From an uncultured Alistipes sp. (GTDB lineage Bacteria; Bacteroidota; Bacteroidia; Bacteroidales; UBA932): a stretch of 64,000 bases of DNA. Positions within the stretch are counted from its first letter, which is position 1; every line of letters begins with the position of its first letter. Where the stretch lies: NCBI GenBank assembly GCA_902388455.1, contig CABMPD010000016.1, positions 1-64,000 of the forward strand, written 5' to 3'. This document shows, piece by piece, positions 52,855 through 62,327 of this stretch. The notes under the pieces are model-generated. The model saw nothing but the letters and a program-made list of their open reading frames with translations. It did no database searches and was not told the DNA's origin. Made by a program: the position numbers and the translations under genes.

Positions 52855-54513
52855 ATGAATTACAGAGAAGTCGCAATGCAGTGGACCGGCCCTGAGTACG
52901 ATATGGAGACCAGGACTAAGGTCAATGCTCTCCTTAACGGAGACGAGAAAGAACTTGAGGATGCATTTTACCGTACGCTGGAGTTCGGTACCGGCGGACT
53001 CCGCGGTATCATGGGCGTGGGTACCAACCGCATGAACAAGTACACGGTGGGCATGGCCACCCAGGGATTTGCCAACTACATCCGCAAGGCTTACGAAGGC
53101 GAGGAGAATATCCGTGTGGCCGTATCCTTCGACTCGAGGAACAACAGCCGCGAGTTCGCCAAGATTACGGCCGAGGTCTTCGCCAACAATGGATTCGAGG
53201 TCTATCTCTTCGACAACATCCGGCCTACACCTGAACTGAGTTTCGCCATCCGTCACTATCACTGCCACGCAGGCGTGATGGTCACCGCATCGCACAACCC
53301 CAAGGAGTACAACGGCTACAAGGCCTACTGGCAGGACGGAGCCCAGCTGACCGCTCCCCACGACACGGCCGTCATAGCTGAGGTCAACAAGATTGAGAAT
53401 CCCTCCATGGTGAAGTTCGGCGAGGAGAATGTCTCTAAAATCAAGATGATGGGAGAGGAGACCGACAAGGTATATCTCGACTCGGTCCTCTCGCTGATGC
53501 TCTCGCCCGAGTCCATAACCCGTCACAGGGACATCAAGTTTGTATACACCCCTCTGCACGGTACCGGTGTGCGTCTCGTTCCGAGGGCTCTGACCCAGAT
53601 AGGATTTACCGAGGTATATCCCGTGAATGAGCAGATGATAAGTGACGGTAACTTCCCCACGGTAGTATCTCCCAACCCCGAGGAGCCTTCGGCCCTGAAG
53701 ATGGCCGTCGAGCTGGCTGAGGCCAGGGGTGCCGACATCGTGCTGGCTACCGACCCTGACGCCGACCGCGTGGGCGTGGCCGTCCGCGACGACAAGGGGC
53801 AGATGCTCCTGCTGACCGGCAACCAGACAGCCTCCCTGCTGACCTATTACATCCTGACCCGCTGGCACGAGCTCGGTAAACTCAATAAGGACACCTACTG
53901 CGTAAAGACCATCGTGACCACCGAGCTGCTGACAGCCATCGCAGACAAGTTCGGAGTCCAGATGTACGACGTGCTCACCGGCTTCAAGTACATCGCCCAG
54001 ATCGTCCGCGAGAACGAGGGCCGCAGGACCTTCATCTGCGGAGGCGAGGAAAGCTACGGCTTCAATGTAGGCGAGTTCGTCCGCGACAAGGACGCTGTCA
54101 TCACCTGCTCTTTCGTGGCCGAGTGCGCTGCATGGGCTGCTGACCAGGGTCTGACCCTCTACGGTCTGCTGCAGAAGATATACGCCGAGTTCGGCACCTA
54201 CCGCGAGAAACTCGTTTCCTTGACCAAGAAGGGCATCGACGGCAACCAGCAGATAGCCGCCATGATGAAGAACTACCGCGAGAATCCTCCCGCTAAGCTG
54301 GGTGACTCACCCGTAGTGAAGGTAATCGACTACACCGAACCCGAGAAGACCGGTCTGCCCAAGTCCAATGTGCTCAGGTTCTTCTCCGAGGACGGCTCGG
54401 TAGTGACAGTGCGTCCCTCGGGTACTGAGCCCAAGATCAAGTTCTATTTCGGTGCCAAGGGAGAGAAGGCTGCCGCGACGGTGGACTCACTCGTGAAGCA
54501 GTTTTCGGAGTAG
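52855..54513 (+). CDS. Phosphoglucomutase/phosphomannomutase family protein
   Basis: An alpha-D-phosphohexomutase of 552 residues, the long form. The phosphoserine loop is VTASHNPKEYNGYK, the metal loop DPDADRVG, the sugar-binding GGEESYG and the phosphate-binding RPSGTEPKIK. The length and sequence are closest to bacterial phosphoglucomutases of the PgcA/PGM2-like group; phosphopentomutase or phosphomannomutase activity is possible. C-ending codons suggest good expression. The last 27 bases overlap the convergent pssA 3' end. Confidence 0.92.
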   Translation: MNYREVAMQWTGPEYDMETRTKVNALLNGDEKELEDAFYRTLEFGTGGLRGIMGVGTNRMNKYTVGMATQGFANYIRKAYEGEENIRVAVSFDSRNNSREFAKITAEVFANNGFEVYLFDNIRPTPELSFAIRHYHCHAGVMVTASHNPKEYNGYKAYWQDGAQLTAPHDTAVIAEVNKIENPSMVKFGEENVSKIKMMGEETDKVYLDSVLSLMLSPESITRHRDIKFVYTPLHGTGVRLVPRALTQIGFTEVYPVNEQMISDGNFPTVVSPNPEEPSALKMAVELAEARGADIVLATDPDADRVGVAVRDDKGQMLLLTGNQTASLLTYYILTRWHELGKLNKDTYCVKTIVTTELLTAIADKFGVQMYDVLTGFKYIAQIVRENEGRRTFICGGEESYGFNVGEFVRDKDAVITCSFVAECAAWAADQGLTLYGLLQKIYAEFGTYREKLVSLTKKGIDGNQQIAAMMKNYRENPPAKLGDSPVVKVIDYTEPEKTGLPKSNVLRFFSEDGSVVTVRPSGTEPKIKFYFGAKGEKAAATVDSLVKQFSE

Positions 54514-55215
54514 TGCCGCGGCCGCGTTCCATACGATGTAGAACGCGAAGACAGTGAATACGATACCCGTCCAGTGTATCTTCAGGATAAGGAGAATGAC
54601 TGCGGCGGGTATTATTATGCACAGGAATGTAAATCTCTGTGCGTTGTCCTTCCACTTGAGGGTCTTGAGCTTCATGGAGAACATCGGAAGCTCGCTCACC
54701 AGCAGGGCACAGAGGATGAGGGTCACTGCCGGGATTGCCCAGTTGTTGGCCAGGAAGGTGTTGGCGATGTGCTCATAGTGTCCGGCGAAGGCGGCCAGGG
54801 AGGCGGCGAAGAGGGCTGATGCCGGTACGGGCAGGCCCAGGAAACTCTCGCTCTGACGGGTATCCAGGTTGAACTTGGCGAGCCGCAGGGCGGAGAATGC
54901 CGCTATGAGCAGGGGAATGTAGCAGACGTATGGATGAATACAGGATGTGAAGCCGGCCAGCCAGTTATATAAAATAAGGGAGGGAGCAAGCCCGAAGCTC
55001 ACCGTATCGGCGAGCGAGTCCAGCTCCTTCCCTATATCGGAGTATGCATGAAACACTCTGGCGGCCAGGCCGTCCAGAAAATCAAATACCGCAGCAAGCA
55101 CAATCATGCCCAAGGCCGCATCAAAATCATCGCGGAAGGCGAAAATTACAGCCACGCTGCCGGAGAGCAGGTTGAGGCAGGTGATGGTGTCAGGGAGGTA
55201 TTTGGTGAGTTTCAT
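54487..55215 (-). CDS. pssA: CDP-diacylglycerol-serine O-phosphatidyltransferase
   Basis: PssA makes phosphatidylserine, the precursor of phosphatidylethanolamine. The 242-residue membrane protein has the CDP-alcohol transferase motif beginning FDFLDGLAARVF and ending ELDSLAD, with the conserved D..DG..AR pattern, and about seven helices. It is the last gene of a minus-strand group with two peptidases and queE, 14 bases after the second peptidase. With cls it accounts for two phospholipid enzymes in the window. Confidence 0.94.
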   Translation of the reverse strand: MKLTKYLPDTITCLNLLSGSVAVIFAFRDDFDAALGMIVLAAVFDFLDGLAARVFHAYSDIGKELDSLADTVSFGLAPSLILYNWLAGFTSCIHPYVCYIPLLIAAFSALRLAKFNLDTRQSESFLGLPVPASALFAASLAAFAGHYEHIANTFLANNWAIPAVTLILCALLVSELPMFSMKLKTLKWKDNAQRFTFLCIIIPAAVILLILKIHWTGIVFTVFAFYIVWNAAAALLRKLLHE

Positions 55216-55229
55216 ATCATTACAGATTG

Positions 55230-56390
55230 TTACAGTCCCATTTTAGCTTTGATGTCGGAGGGTATTGCGTCTTTGTGCACCAGTATGCTGACGGTCTTTG
55301 CCCTGACATATTTCTCGGACATGTAGTGGTAGCCGCCGAACGGACCGCGCTCGCCCCAGGAGTTCTTGGTGATGTAGTACCTGGTGCCGGCGGGGTCGGT
55401 GGCGATTCCGGTGATGTGCTCCAGATGGTCGTCAGTGGTGGTGAAAGACTCGAATCCTGCCTGACGCATGGCCTGGTCCACGTATTCCACTTCCTCGATG
55501 ATGGAACTGCTGGCGGCTATTGTCTGCATGTCAGTGCGGGGGTCGGCAGGCAGTACGGCTACTCCTGTAGGCATGAATACGTAGCCCTGCTCGCTCACGT
55601 CACCGTCCCAGCATACGGTATAACCGTTGTTCAGAGCGTTGTCGATGACTGCCATCATGTCGTCCAGTGGCAGGTTGTACAGGAGCTCGTGGTCCCAGTT
55701 GTCGGGAATCTCGAGAGGTACTTCCTGATAAAATGGATGGTGGGAGAAGGAGGTGATCTCTACGTAATCGTCAATGTCGATGCCAAGCATGTCCCTGAAG
55801 GATATCGGAGTATACTCCTTGCCTTCATACTCGAAATTTTCAGGAATCTTACCCATGTAGATGTCGAACAGGGCGTCCTGAAGTTCGAAGTACTCGGGGG
55901 AGCGCTGTCTGAGCTCTACCGAGGCTCCGGCGATGGCGGCTATGTATGTCCCCAGCTCCCTGTGGTCGGGCAGGGGAGAGTCATAGTTGATACCGAGGTA
56001 AGCCGACTGGGGCACGATGCCGTACTTGTCGATGACCTTGAGGGCCATGTGGGCGATACTTCCTTCACCGATATTGCCTTTGCCTCTGCGGAGGTAGTTG
56101 TCGTTCAGCCTCTCGTAGTAGTTGTAGCGTACGGTGAACATTTCTGAGAGATCGTACTCTCCCTTGCCCTCGCGCAGCAGCTCGGCCTCCAGGAATGAGG
56201 TGGTGGCGAAACACCAGCATGTACCGCTGGCATTCTGATTCTTAACGGATGTCACAGGAATTCTCACAACCTCCGTGAACTGATAGGGGTTGACCCATTC
56301 GGGCTCCTGTTGTTTTTTCCGGGTCCCGGCCTGCGACGGCATGACCGTCGCAAGCACAAGAGCTCCGGCTATGATAAGATTCAGTCTCAT
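55230..56390 (-). CDS. Exported C1 peptidase (bleomycin hydrolase/PepC-like), copy A
   Basis: A papain-fold cysteine peptidase of 386 residues with a signal peptide (about 1-21), so probably periplasmic or secreted. The active site is visible: oxyanion Q52, catalytic C58 in GTCWCF, H322 in TTDDHLEH and N343 in TKNSWGE. Cytoplasmic PepC forms hexamers; export of this type is common in Bacteroidetes. It is a diverged tandem copy of the next gene upstream, 20 bases away, sharing the GTCWCF and TTDDH motifs. Confidence 0.88.
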   Translation of the reverse strand: MRLNLIIAGALVLATVMPSQAGTRKKQQEPEWVNPYQFTEVVRIPVTSVKNQNASGTCWCFATTSFLEAELLREGKGEYDLSEMFTVRYNYYERLNDNYLRRGKGNIGEGSIAHMALKVIDKYGIVPQSAYLGINYDSPLPDHRELGTYIAAIAGASVELRQRSPEYFELQDALFDIYMGKIPENFEYEGKEYTPISFRDMLGIDIDDYVEITSFSHHPFYQEVPLEIPDNWDHELLYNLPLDDMMAVIDNALNNGYTVCWDGDVSEQGYVFMPTGVAVLPADPRTDMQTIAASSSIIEEVEYVDQAMRQAGFESFTTTDDHLEHITGIATDPAGTRYYITKNSWGERGPFGGYHYMSEKYVRAKTVSILVHKDAIPSDIKAKMGL

Positions 56391-56410
56391 AACAGGATGT
56401 CAGATTCTGA

Positions 56411-57628
56411 TTAGAAGTTCATTTTTGCCTTGATTTCCTCGGGAATGGCGTTCTTGTTGACCATGATGTCCATAGTCTTGTATCTTACGTAAGCCTCGGA
56501 TACATACCAGATTCCGTGGTACTTACCTGCATCACCCCAGGAATTCTTGACCATGTAGTATTTCTTTCCGGTCTGGTCCTTGGCGATACCGAAGATCTGC
56601 ATGCCGTGGTCATCGGTGGTCTGGTAGTTGTCATAGCCTTCCTGACGCATTTCCTGGGTAATCTCCAGCTCGGGGCAGGGAGCCTGGAATGCAATGGCGT
56701 AGGGGTTGCTTCTTTCAGCTCCGATCCAGCGGGCCTGGTCTGAGCCGACTTCCTTGATTTCGGCCTCGAGGGCTGCATAATCGGGTACGATTCCGAGGCC
56801 GTCGCGGTTGAAGCCTGTCTCGCTGACGTCAGCTGCCCAAGCTACGGTATAGCCGTTCTCAATGGCGTTGTCGATGATGGCCACAAGGTCATCGATGGGT
56901 ACGTTCATGGAGGACTCCCAGAGCCAGTTGTCGGGTACCTCGATGATCATCTTCTCATAGAAGGGCTTGTGTGTCCAGGATGTGAGGTCGATGTAGTCGT
57001 CCAGATTGATGCCCAGGGACTCCATGTAGGTGTGGGGGTTGTACTCCTTGCCATTTACTGTGAAAGTCTCGGGGCACTCGCCGAGGTAAGCGTCCAGAAT
57101 GCCCTTGAATCCGTTTTTCCAAGCGGTGGAGAGGGTGCGGTTGGGATTGCTTACGATCACGTCGAGGTATGCCTTCAGTACGCCGTCAAGCTCACCGTGA
57201 CGATGAGAGTCAGTACCGTAATTGAGTCCTTCCATCTCCCACTCGGGTACGATGCCGTAGTTCTTGAGGCCATAGAGCACGTTGCCGAACGAGCTGCCCT
57301 GACCGAAGTTCAGGACGCCGTGGAGCCTTACGTACTTCTCGCCTTTCTCCTGGTAGGAGTTGTGGACGATAAACATCTCGGAGAGATTCAGCGAGTCGGT
57401 GTAGCCGTTACGGAGTATCTCGGACTCGAAGAATGAAAGTGCCGAGAAGCACCAGCATGTACCGGAGCTGCTCTGGTTCTTGATGGAGGTGATGGGAACC
57501 TCGATAACGGTCTCGAACTGATATCCTTCAGGCTGAGCCGGCTCTTTCTTGTTCTTCTTCTGTGCGGAGAGAACGGGAGAAATCATGCAGCAGATGCATA
57601 AAGCTGTGATAATGTGTTTGATTGACAT
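56411..57628 (-). CDS. Exported C1 peptidase (bleomycin hydrolase/PepC-like), copy B
   Basis: A 405-residue paralogue of copy A with a cleaner signal peptide (about 1-22, ending LSA-Q). The active site is Q52, C58 (GTCWCF), H341 (TTDDHGMQ) and N362 (VKNSWGD). The insert around residues 285-320 differs from copy A and probably shapes the substrate pocket. Both copies end in the same pattern IPEEIKAKM/IPSDIKAKM, supporting origin by duplication. It starts 29 bases after queE stops. Confidence 0.9.
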   Translation of the reverse strand: MSIKHIITALCICCMISPVLSAQKKNKKEPAQPEGYQFETVIEVPITSIKNQSSSGTCWCFSALSFFESEILRNGYTDSLNLSEMFIVHNSYQEKGEKYVRLHGVLNFGQGSSFGNVLYGLKNYGIVPEWEMEGLNYGTDSHRHGELDGVLKAYLDVIVSNPNRTLSTAWKNGFKGILDAYLGECPETFTVNGKEYNPHTYMESLGINLDDYIDLTSWTHKPFYEKMIIEVPDNWLWESSMNVPIDDLVAIIDNAIENGYTVAWAADVSETGFNRDGLGIVPDYAALEAEIKEVGSDQARWIGAERSNPYAIAFQAPCPELEITQEMRQEGYDNYQTTDDHGMQIFGIAKDQTGKKYYMVKNSWGDAGKYHGIWYVSEAYVRYKTMDIMVNKNAIPEEIKAKMNF

Positions 57629-57657
57629 GGTATTAAAGATTAATTATTAGTTGAGTT

Positions 57658-58296
57658 TTATGGAATGTCGAGGTATTTGTGGGTCTGAAGGGATATCCTC
57701 CATTCGGGATGCTCCTTGACGTATTCTATTATAATAGGAGATGCGCTCTGCCGCCTTCCCCACTCGGGCTGCAGCAGCAGGATGCACTGCCGGCTGACTG
57801 ACTTTCTGACGTTCCCGGCCCAGTCCAGATCCGTCCTGTCACCTGTCACAATCTTCAGTTCATGGGCCTTTTCCAGCACTTCCCTCAGGGGAGGACAATG
57901 CTTCTTGGGAGACACGCATATCCAGTCAAAATCCCCGCTGAGCGGACTTGTCCCGGATGTCTCCAGGAAAATGTTGTATCCCCTTGCTCTCAATTCCGCG
58001 CATAGCGGTCCGAGCGGATGGAGGAGCGGTTCCCCTCCGGTGATGACTACGTTGATGGCGGGGGATGCCGCTATTTCATTGACAATTGAACTGATACTCC
58101 GCATGGGATGCCGCCAGGCGTCCCATGTGGAGGGTGAGTCGCACCACGGGCAGCGGACATTGCACCCGCCGAGGCGGACGAACCACGCTGCCTTGCCGGT
58201 ATTTGCCCCTTCTCCCTGAATGGAATAGAAGGATTCGACGACCGGCAGGAAAGTGCCGTCGGGGGGAGTGGGGAAGGTGTTGCTGACGCTGTTCAT
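57658..58296 (-). CDS. queE: 7-carboxy-7-deazaguanine synthase
   Basis: QueE is a radical SAM enzyme that makes CDG in queuosine and 7-deazapurine synthesis. The start MNSVSNTFPT gives 212 residues; an ATG ten codons upstream lies within the -7 promoter element and cannot be on the message. The cluster motif is C45xxxC49xxC52 in GGCNVRCPWCD, after ESFYSIQGEG. VVITGGEPLLHP follows. No other que gene is close. It leads the minus-strand group with the two peptidases and pssA. Confidence 0.92.
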   Translation of the reverse strand: MNSVSNTFPTPPDGTFLPVVESFYSIQGEGANTGKAAWFVRLGGCNVRCPWCDSPSTWDAWRHPMRSISSIVNEIAASPAINVVITGGEPLLHPLGPLCAELRARGYNIFLETSGTSPLSGDFDWICVSPKKHCPPLREVLEKAHELKIVTGDRTDLDWAGNVRKSVSRQCILLLQPEWGRRQSASPIIIEYVKEHPEWRISLQTHKYLDIP

Positions 58297-58323
58297 TGTC
58301 TTGCAGGCGGAATTTAACGGGAA

Positions 58324-58331
58324 CAAATATA
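58324..58331 (-). promoter_or_regulatory. Promoter -7 element of queE
   Basis: The minus strand reads TATATTTG, overlapping the upstream in-frame ATG at 58326 and predicting a leader of about 23 bases to the ATG at 58296. Confidence 0.58.
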
Positions 58332-58420
58332 AGTAAATTCAGGGAAAAATATGTCACTCTGTCAGAAAAATTAGAACGGCAGAATTTTTGTGTAATCCTG
58401 TATTCAAAAGGAGAAAAGTT

Positions 58421-60589
58421 ATGAATAATATGAATTACCCACAGAACAATAACAACAAGGAGTTCCTCGAGCGGTACGCGGTCAATCTGAACCAGCGGGC
58501 CCGTGAGGGGAAGCTCGATCCTGTCATCGGCAGGGATGAGGAGATCCGCAGGGTACTCCAGATTCTGAGCCGTAGGACGAAGAACAACCCTATTCTGGTC
58601 GGAGAACCGGGGGTCGGCAAGACGGCTATCTCGGAGGGCATTGCCGAGAGGATAGTCAGTCAGGACGTGCCGGAGAACTTGAAGACCAAGGAAATCTATT
58701 CACTGGACATGGGTGCGCTCGTGGCCGGTGCCAAATATCAGGGCGAGTTTGAGGAAAGGCTGAAGGGAGTGGTCAACGCCGTCATAGAAAGTCAGGGCGA
58801 GATCATCCTGTTCATCGACGAGATACACACTCTGGTCGGTGCCGGACGTTCGTCAGGCGCGATGGATGCGGCCAATATCCTGAAGCCGGCCCTTGCCCGT
58901 GGAGAACTGAGGGCCATCGGCTCCACCACCATCGAGGAGTACCGCAAGTACTTCGAGGAGGACAAGGCCCTGGAGCGCCGTTTCCAGATGGTCATGGTGG
59001 ACGAGCCTACCCCGGCCGAGTCCATCTCGATTCTCAGGGGACTGAAAGAGAAGTACGAGAACCACCACAAGGTGCATATCGACGATGACGCCATCATCGC
59101 TGCAGTGGAACTCTCGCACAGGTACATTACCAACCGTTTCCTCCCGGACAAGGCCATCGACCTCATCGACGAGGCCGCCTCGAAGCTGCGTCTGGAGATG
59201 AACTCGGTGCCTGACCCTATCGACGAGCTTAATCGTAAGATACGGCAGTTGGAGATTGAGCGGGAGGCCATCAAACGCGAGGGCCGTTCGCCCAAACTGG
59301 ACGAGATACAGGCTTCCATCAAGGAGGCCAAGGAGCAGCTCGACGAGCTTAACCGCAGGTGGAAGGTGGAGAAGGACCTGCTGGCCCGTATATCCCAGAA
59401 GCGTGCGGACATCGAGCAGTACAGGTTCCAGGCCGACGAGGCCGAGCGCAGCGGTGATTACGGTCGCGTGGCCGAGCTGCGATACGGCAAGATAGCCTCG
59501 GCCCAGAAGGAAATAGACGAGCTTACGGCACAGAAGGCCGCCAATCCGGACCCGCTGATCAACGAGTCCGTGGAGCCGGAGGACATAGCCGAGATAGTCT
59601 CCAAATGGACCGGCATACCGGTGACCCGTATGCTTGAGAGCGAGAAGATCAAGCTCCTGCACATGGAGGACATGCTGCACAGGAGGGTAGTGGGTCAGGA
59701 CGAGGCCGTGCGTGCCGTGGCCGACGCAGTGCGCCGCAGCCGTGCCGGACTGCAGAACGAGAAGAGGCCTATCGGCTCGTTCATGTTTCTCGGTACCACC
59801 GGTGTCGGTAAGACCGAGCTGGCCAAGGCCCTGGCCGAGGCCCTGTTCAACGACGAGAACATGATGACCCGTATCGATATGAGTGAGTACCAGGAAAGGC
59901 ACAGTGTCTCCCGTCTGGTCGGCGCGCCTCCGGGATATGTCGGATATGACGAGGGCGGTCAGCTCACCGAGGCCGTGCGGCGCAAGCCCTACTCGGTCAT
60001 CCTGCTGGACGAGATAGAGAAGGCCCACCCGGATGTGTTCAACATCCTGCTGCAGGTGCTGGACGACGGCCGTCTGACCGACAACAAGGGCCGGACGGTG
60101 GACTTCAAGAACACGATTCTGATCATGACCTCCAATGTGGGAGCCGAGGTGATACAGGAGTACATGCAGCGCATCGAGCACATCGATGACAAGGCTTCCA
60201 GGTCTGATGTTCTGGAGGAGTGCCGCAGGGCCGTCATCGACATTCTCAAGAAGAGCATGCGTCCGGAGTTCATCAACCGTATCGATGAGATCATCATGTT
60301 CGAGCCTCTGACCCGCAAGGACATACTCGGCATCCTGAACCTCCAGTTGAACGCTCTGAGGAAGAAGATGGAGGAGCACGGCATCTCGATAGACTTCAGC
60401 CAGAAGTTCATCGACTACATGTCCGAGAAGGGCTATGACCCGGCCTACGGTGCCCGTCCCATCAAGCGTATCCTTCAGCGCGAGCTGGTCAACATGCTGG
60501 CCAAGGCCCTTATTGAAGGTTCGATATCGAAGGACAGACCGGTACAGGTTGACGTTTCCGGTGATCAGATAGTCATTACTTCTAAATAG
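58421..60589 (+). CDS. clpB: ClpB-type disaggregase lacking the N-terminal domain
   Basis: ClpB extracts proteins from aggregates with DnaK, DnaJ and GrpE. This 722-residue protein has both AAA+ modules, with Walker A GEPGVGKT (61-68) and GTTGVGKT (458-465), and the coiled-coil M domain (about 265-375) specific to ClpB. It starts directly before NBD1 with a Asn-rich [12 protein letters not shown], so the Clp_N substrate domain of about 150 residues is absent. The ATG is preceded by AAAAGGAG, a rare strong Shine-Dalgarno sequence here; a TTG 11 codons upstream is rejected. It may be a second, short ClpB in the genome. Confidence 0.92.
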   Translation: MNNMNYPQNNNNKEFLERYAVNLNQRAREGKLDPVIGRDEEIRRVLQILSRRTKNNPILVGEPGVGKTAISEGIAERIVSQDVPENLKTKEIYSLDMGALVAGAKYQGEFEERLKGVVNAVIESQGEIILFIDEIHTLVGAGRSSGAMDAANILKPALARGELRAIGSTTIEEYRKYFEEDKALERRFQMVMVDEPTPAESISILRGLKEKYENHHKVHIDDDAIIAAVELSHRYITNRFLPDKAIDLIDEAASKLRLEMNSVPDPIDELNRKIRQLEIEREAIKREGRSPKLDEIQASIKEAKEQLDELNRRWKVEKDLLARISQKRADIEQYRFQADEAERSGDYGRVAELRYGKIASAQKEIDELTAQKAANPDPLINESVEPEDIAEIVSKWTGIPVTRMLESEKIKLLHMEDMLHRRVVGQDEAVRAVADAVRRSRAGLQNEKRPIGSFMFLGTTGVGKTELAKALAEALFNDENMMTRIDMSEYQERHSVSRLVGAPPGYVGYDEGGQLTEAVRRKPYSVILLDEIEKAHPDVFNILLQVLDDGRLTDNKGRTVDFKNTILIMTSNVGAEVIQEYMQRIEHIDDKASRSDVLEECRRAVIDILKKSMRPEFINRIDEIIMFEPLTRKDILGILNLQLNALRKKMEEHGISIDFSQKFIDYMSEKGYDPAYGARPIKRILQRELVNMLAKALIEGSISKDRPVQVDVSGDQIVITSK

Positions 60590-60611
60590 TACAACCATTC
60601 TGGGATTTTAA

Positions 60612-60647
60612 ATTCCGTGGGACAATAACAAGTCCTGCGGGATTTTT
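60612..60647 (+). terminator. Intrinsic terminator of clpB
   Basis: ATTCCGTGGGAC and GTCCTGCGGGAT form a 12-bp stem with three G-U pairs around an 8-base loop, followed by TTTTT. Confidence 0.78.
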
Positions 60648-60675
60648 ATTTAGGAATTATTGTTAAATTCGGGGC

Positions 60676-62142
60676 GTGAAAATAAGAATCGACATATTCC
60701 GGCTGGCAGTGGCTGCTCTTGCGGCTGCCGTTATTATCTACGGACTTTCCTGCTCTTCCGGCAACGGAAAGGCCACGCCGCTGCTTGAGACTGCGGACTC
60801 GCTGATGGCCTCGGATCCTCAGGCTGCCAGACAGGTGCTTTCCTCAGTCGCAGACGGGAAGGACATCCGGATGAGCCGTGCCGAGAGGGCTTATTACCTG
60901 CTGCTTGTAGCTGAGGCTGATTATCTCTGCGGCGAGCCGATGATCAGGGATACGGCTGTGCATGAGGCGGTGGAGTTTTTCCGGGGCGAGGCTCATAAGA
61001 GGCTTTGCGCCCGGGCTCTGCTGATGCGGGCTGCGGTCCGGCAGGAGATGGCGGATACGCTGGCGGGGCTCGGGAGCTGGTGGAATGCACTTCCGGCTTC
61101 TGAAAGGGCAGGTGACGGTGAGTCGATGCGGCTGCTGCGCTCAGTCGTGGGCAGTATGTACACTCTGATGCCGGATTGCGGTGCGGAGCAATATGCCGCT
61201 GCGCTGGACAGCCTTGAGCGGAGAACCGGTGTGGAGGAGGCGGCTGAGGTATATCTGTCATTGGCCCGCGGATTATTCAGCTATGCAGCGGGACAGGCTG
61301 CTGACGATATTGCTCTCGGTATGAGGCTCGCCCGAGAGGAGGGAGACGGAAGGGCTTTGACTCTAGGGGAGGAATTGCTCGGGAAGCAGTCCGTCATTAT
61401 GGGCGGGACGTATGTCGGGAACCGTGCAGATGCGGAGGCTCTTCGGCTCGCCGGGCTGATACTTGAGAATGAGTCGCTGCGCTTGCAGTCGGCGGAGGCA
61501 CGTCTGCAGGTGATGGCCCTTGTGCTTGTGCTGGCGGCAGTGCTTGCCGTGGTGCTTGCCGAGGCCGGGATTCTGTGGCTCAGGGTGCGGAGGCTCAGAT
61601 TGGAGAATTGTGCTCTGAAAGCGTCTATCGAGACCTTTGGCACTGTTTCTGAAGCGATTGCCGGATCATCCGGGGACGCGGAGCAAAGAACAGGGTGCTG
61701 TGGCGGGGAAGCCACGGGTGGAGAGGCCGGGACAGAGGCAGGTGCTGAAATCCAGTCGGTTCTGCGCGATATGGTGGCACTCATCGGCGAGATGAACGAG
61801 GCCTGCGGCCGGGATGGTGACGGAAGCGCCTCTACCGTTGACATCCGGAAGATGCTCGACCGCTATTTCCCCGAAGAAGAGGTGCATAACCGCATCCGGA
61901 GGATATGCGACCTGCTGTATCCCGGGGTACTTTCCGAGATAGAACGCGAACATCCGTCCCTTACCCTCAACGACCTCCTGCTCATTGCCTTGATGGCCTG
62001 CGGCTTCCCCACCGGAGCCATCTGCGCCGTCCGCCGTCTCAACGTGCATTCGCTCAATGTCCAGAAGACCCGTACTGCCCGGAAGATTGCTCCGGGGCTG
62101 CGCCTTTCCGATTTTGTTGCGCATAATTTTCCTAGAAAGTAA
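60676..62142 (+). CDS. Membrane-bound TPR one-component regulator (DUF6377-like)
   Basis: A 488-residue protein starting with GTG. A signal or lipoprotein-like N-terminus (C26 in YGLSC) is followed by a helical TPR-like periplasmic domain (about 30-265), a membrane helix (about 277-300), a coiled coil, and a cytoplasmic C-terminus with LTLNDLLLIALMACGF and VHSLNVQKTRTARKI, which resembles the LuxR-type HTH region of Bacteroidetes TPR regulators. A Gly/Glu-rich linker lies near 345-360. It probably regulates the ABC permease gene that follows. The GTG start is chosen because the first ATG would remove the membrane anchor. Confidence 0.72.
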   Translation: MKIRIDIFRLAVAALAAAVIIYGLSCSSGNGKATPLLETADSLMASDPQAARQVLSSVADGKDIRMSRAERAYYLLLVAEADYLCGEPMIRDTAVHEAVEFFRGEAHKRLCARALLMRAAVRQEMADTLAGLGSWWNALPASERAGDGESMRLLRSVVGSMYTLMPDCGAEQYAAALDSLERRTGVEEAAEVYLSLARGLFSYAAGQAADDIALGMRLAREEGDGRALTLGEELLGKQSVIMGGTYVGNRADAEALRLAGLILENESLRLQSAEARLQVMALVLVLAAVLAVVLAEAGILWLRVRRLRLENCALKASIETFGTVSEAIAGSSGDAEQRTGCCGGEATGGEAGTEAGAEIQSVLRDMVALIGEMNEACGRDGDGSASTVDIRKMLDRYFPEEEVHNRIRRICDLLYPGVLSEIEREHPSLTLNDLLLIALMACGFPTGAICAVRRLNVHSLNVQKTRTARKIAPGLRLSDFVAHNFPRK

Positions 62143-62152
62143 ATATTTTCAG

Positions 62153-62246
62153 GTCAGCATTGCAGTTTTCTCATACTTCATTTCTGCTGTTCGTCCGGCT
62201 GTAAGCGGTGTTGGCATTGATGCTGACAAAATGTAAGTCAGCATCA
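62153..62246. promoter_or_regulatory. Repeated GTCAGCAT motif, candidate operator
   Basis: GTCAGCAT occurs at 62153-62160. A perfect 10-bp inverted repeat TGATGCTGAC (62218-62227) and GTCAGCATCA (62237-62246), with a 9-base spacer, repeats the same core on both strands. It lies about 46 bases upstream of the permease promoter, within the 185-base gap after the regulator gene. Confidence 0.5.
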
Positions 62247-62291
62247 GTTGGAAATCAGTGAGTTGCGCGAGCCTTGCTAACTGCCCGGATA

Positions 62292-62323
62292 TTTGGAGAG
62301 AGGCATTTTCCGTGTTATGTTTG
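62292..62323 (+). promoter_or_regulatory. Promoter of the ABC permease gene
   Basis: TTTG at 62292-62295, 20 bases, then TATGTTTG at 62316-62323: a full consensus match. The element ends four bases before the ATG, so the transcript would start at or next to the start codon. Confidence 0.7.
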
Positions 62324-62327
62324 CGGT

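Noticed and set aside
58388..58420. TTG start 11 codons before the clpB ATG
   Set aside because: The ATG at 58421 has a well-placed AAAAGGAG, which would itself be translated if TTG were used.
58853..60598. 581-codon minus-strand frame opposite clpB
   Set aside because: Both AAA+ modules of ClpB are clear on the plus strand; the antisense product has no family features.
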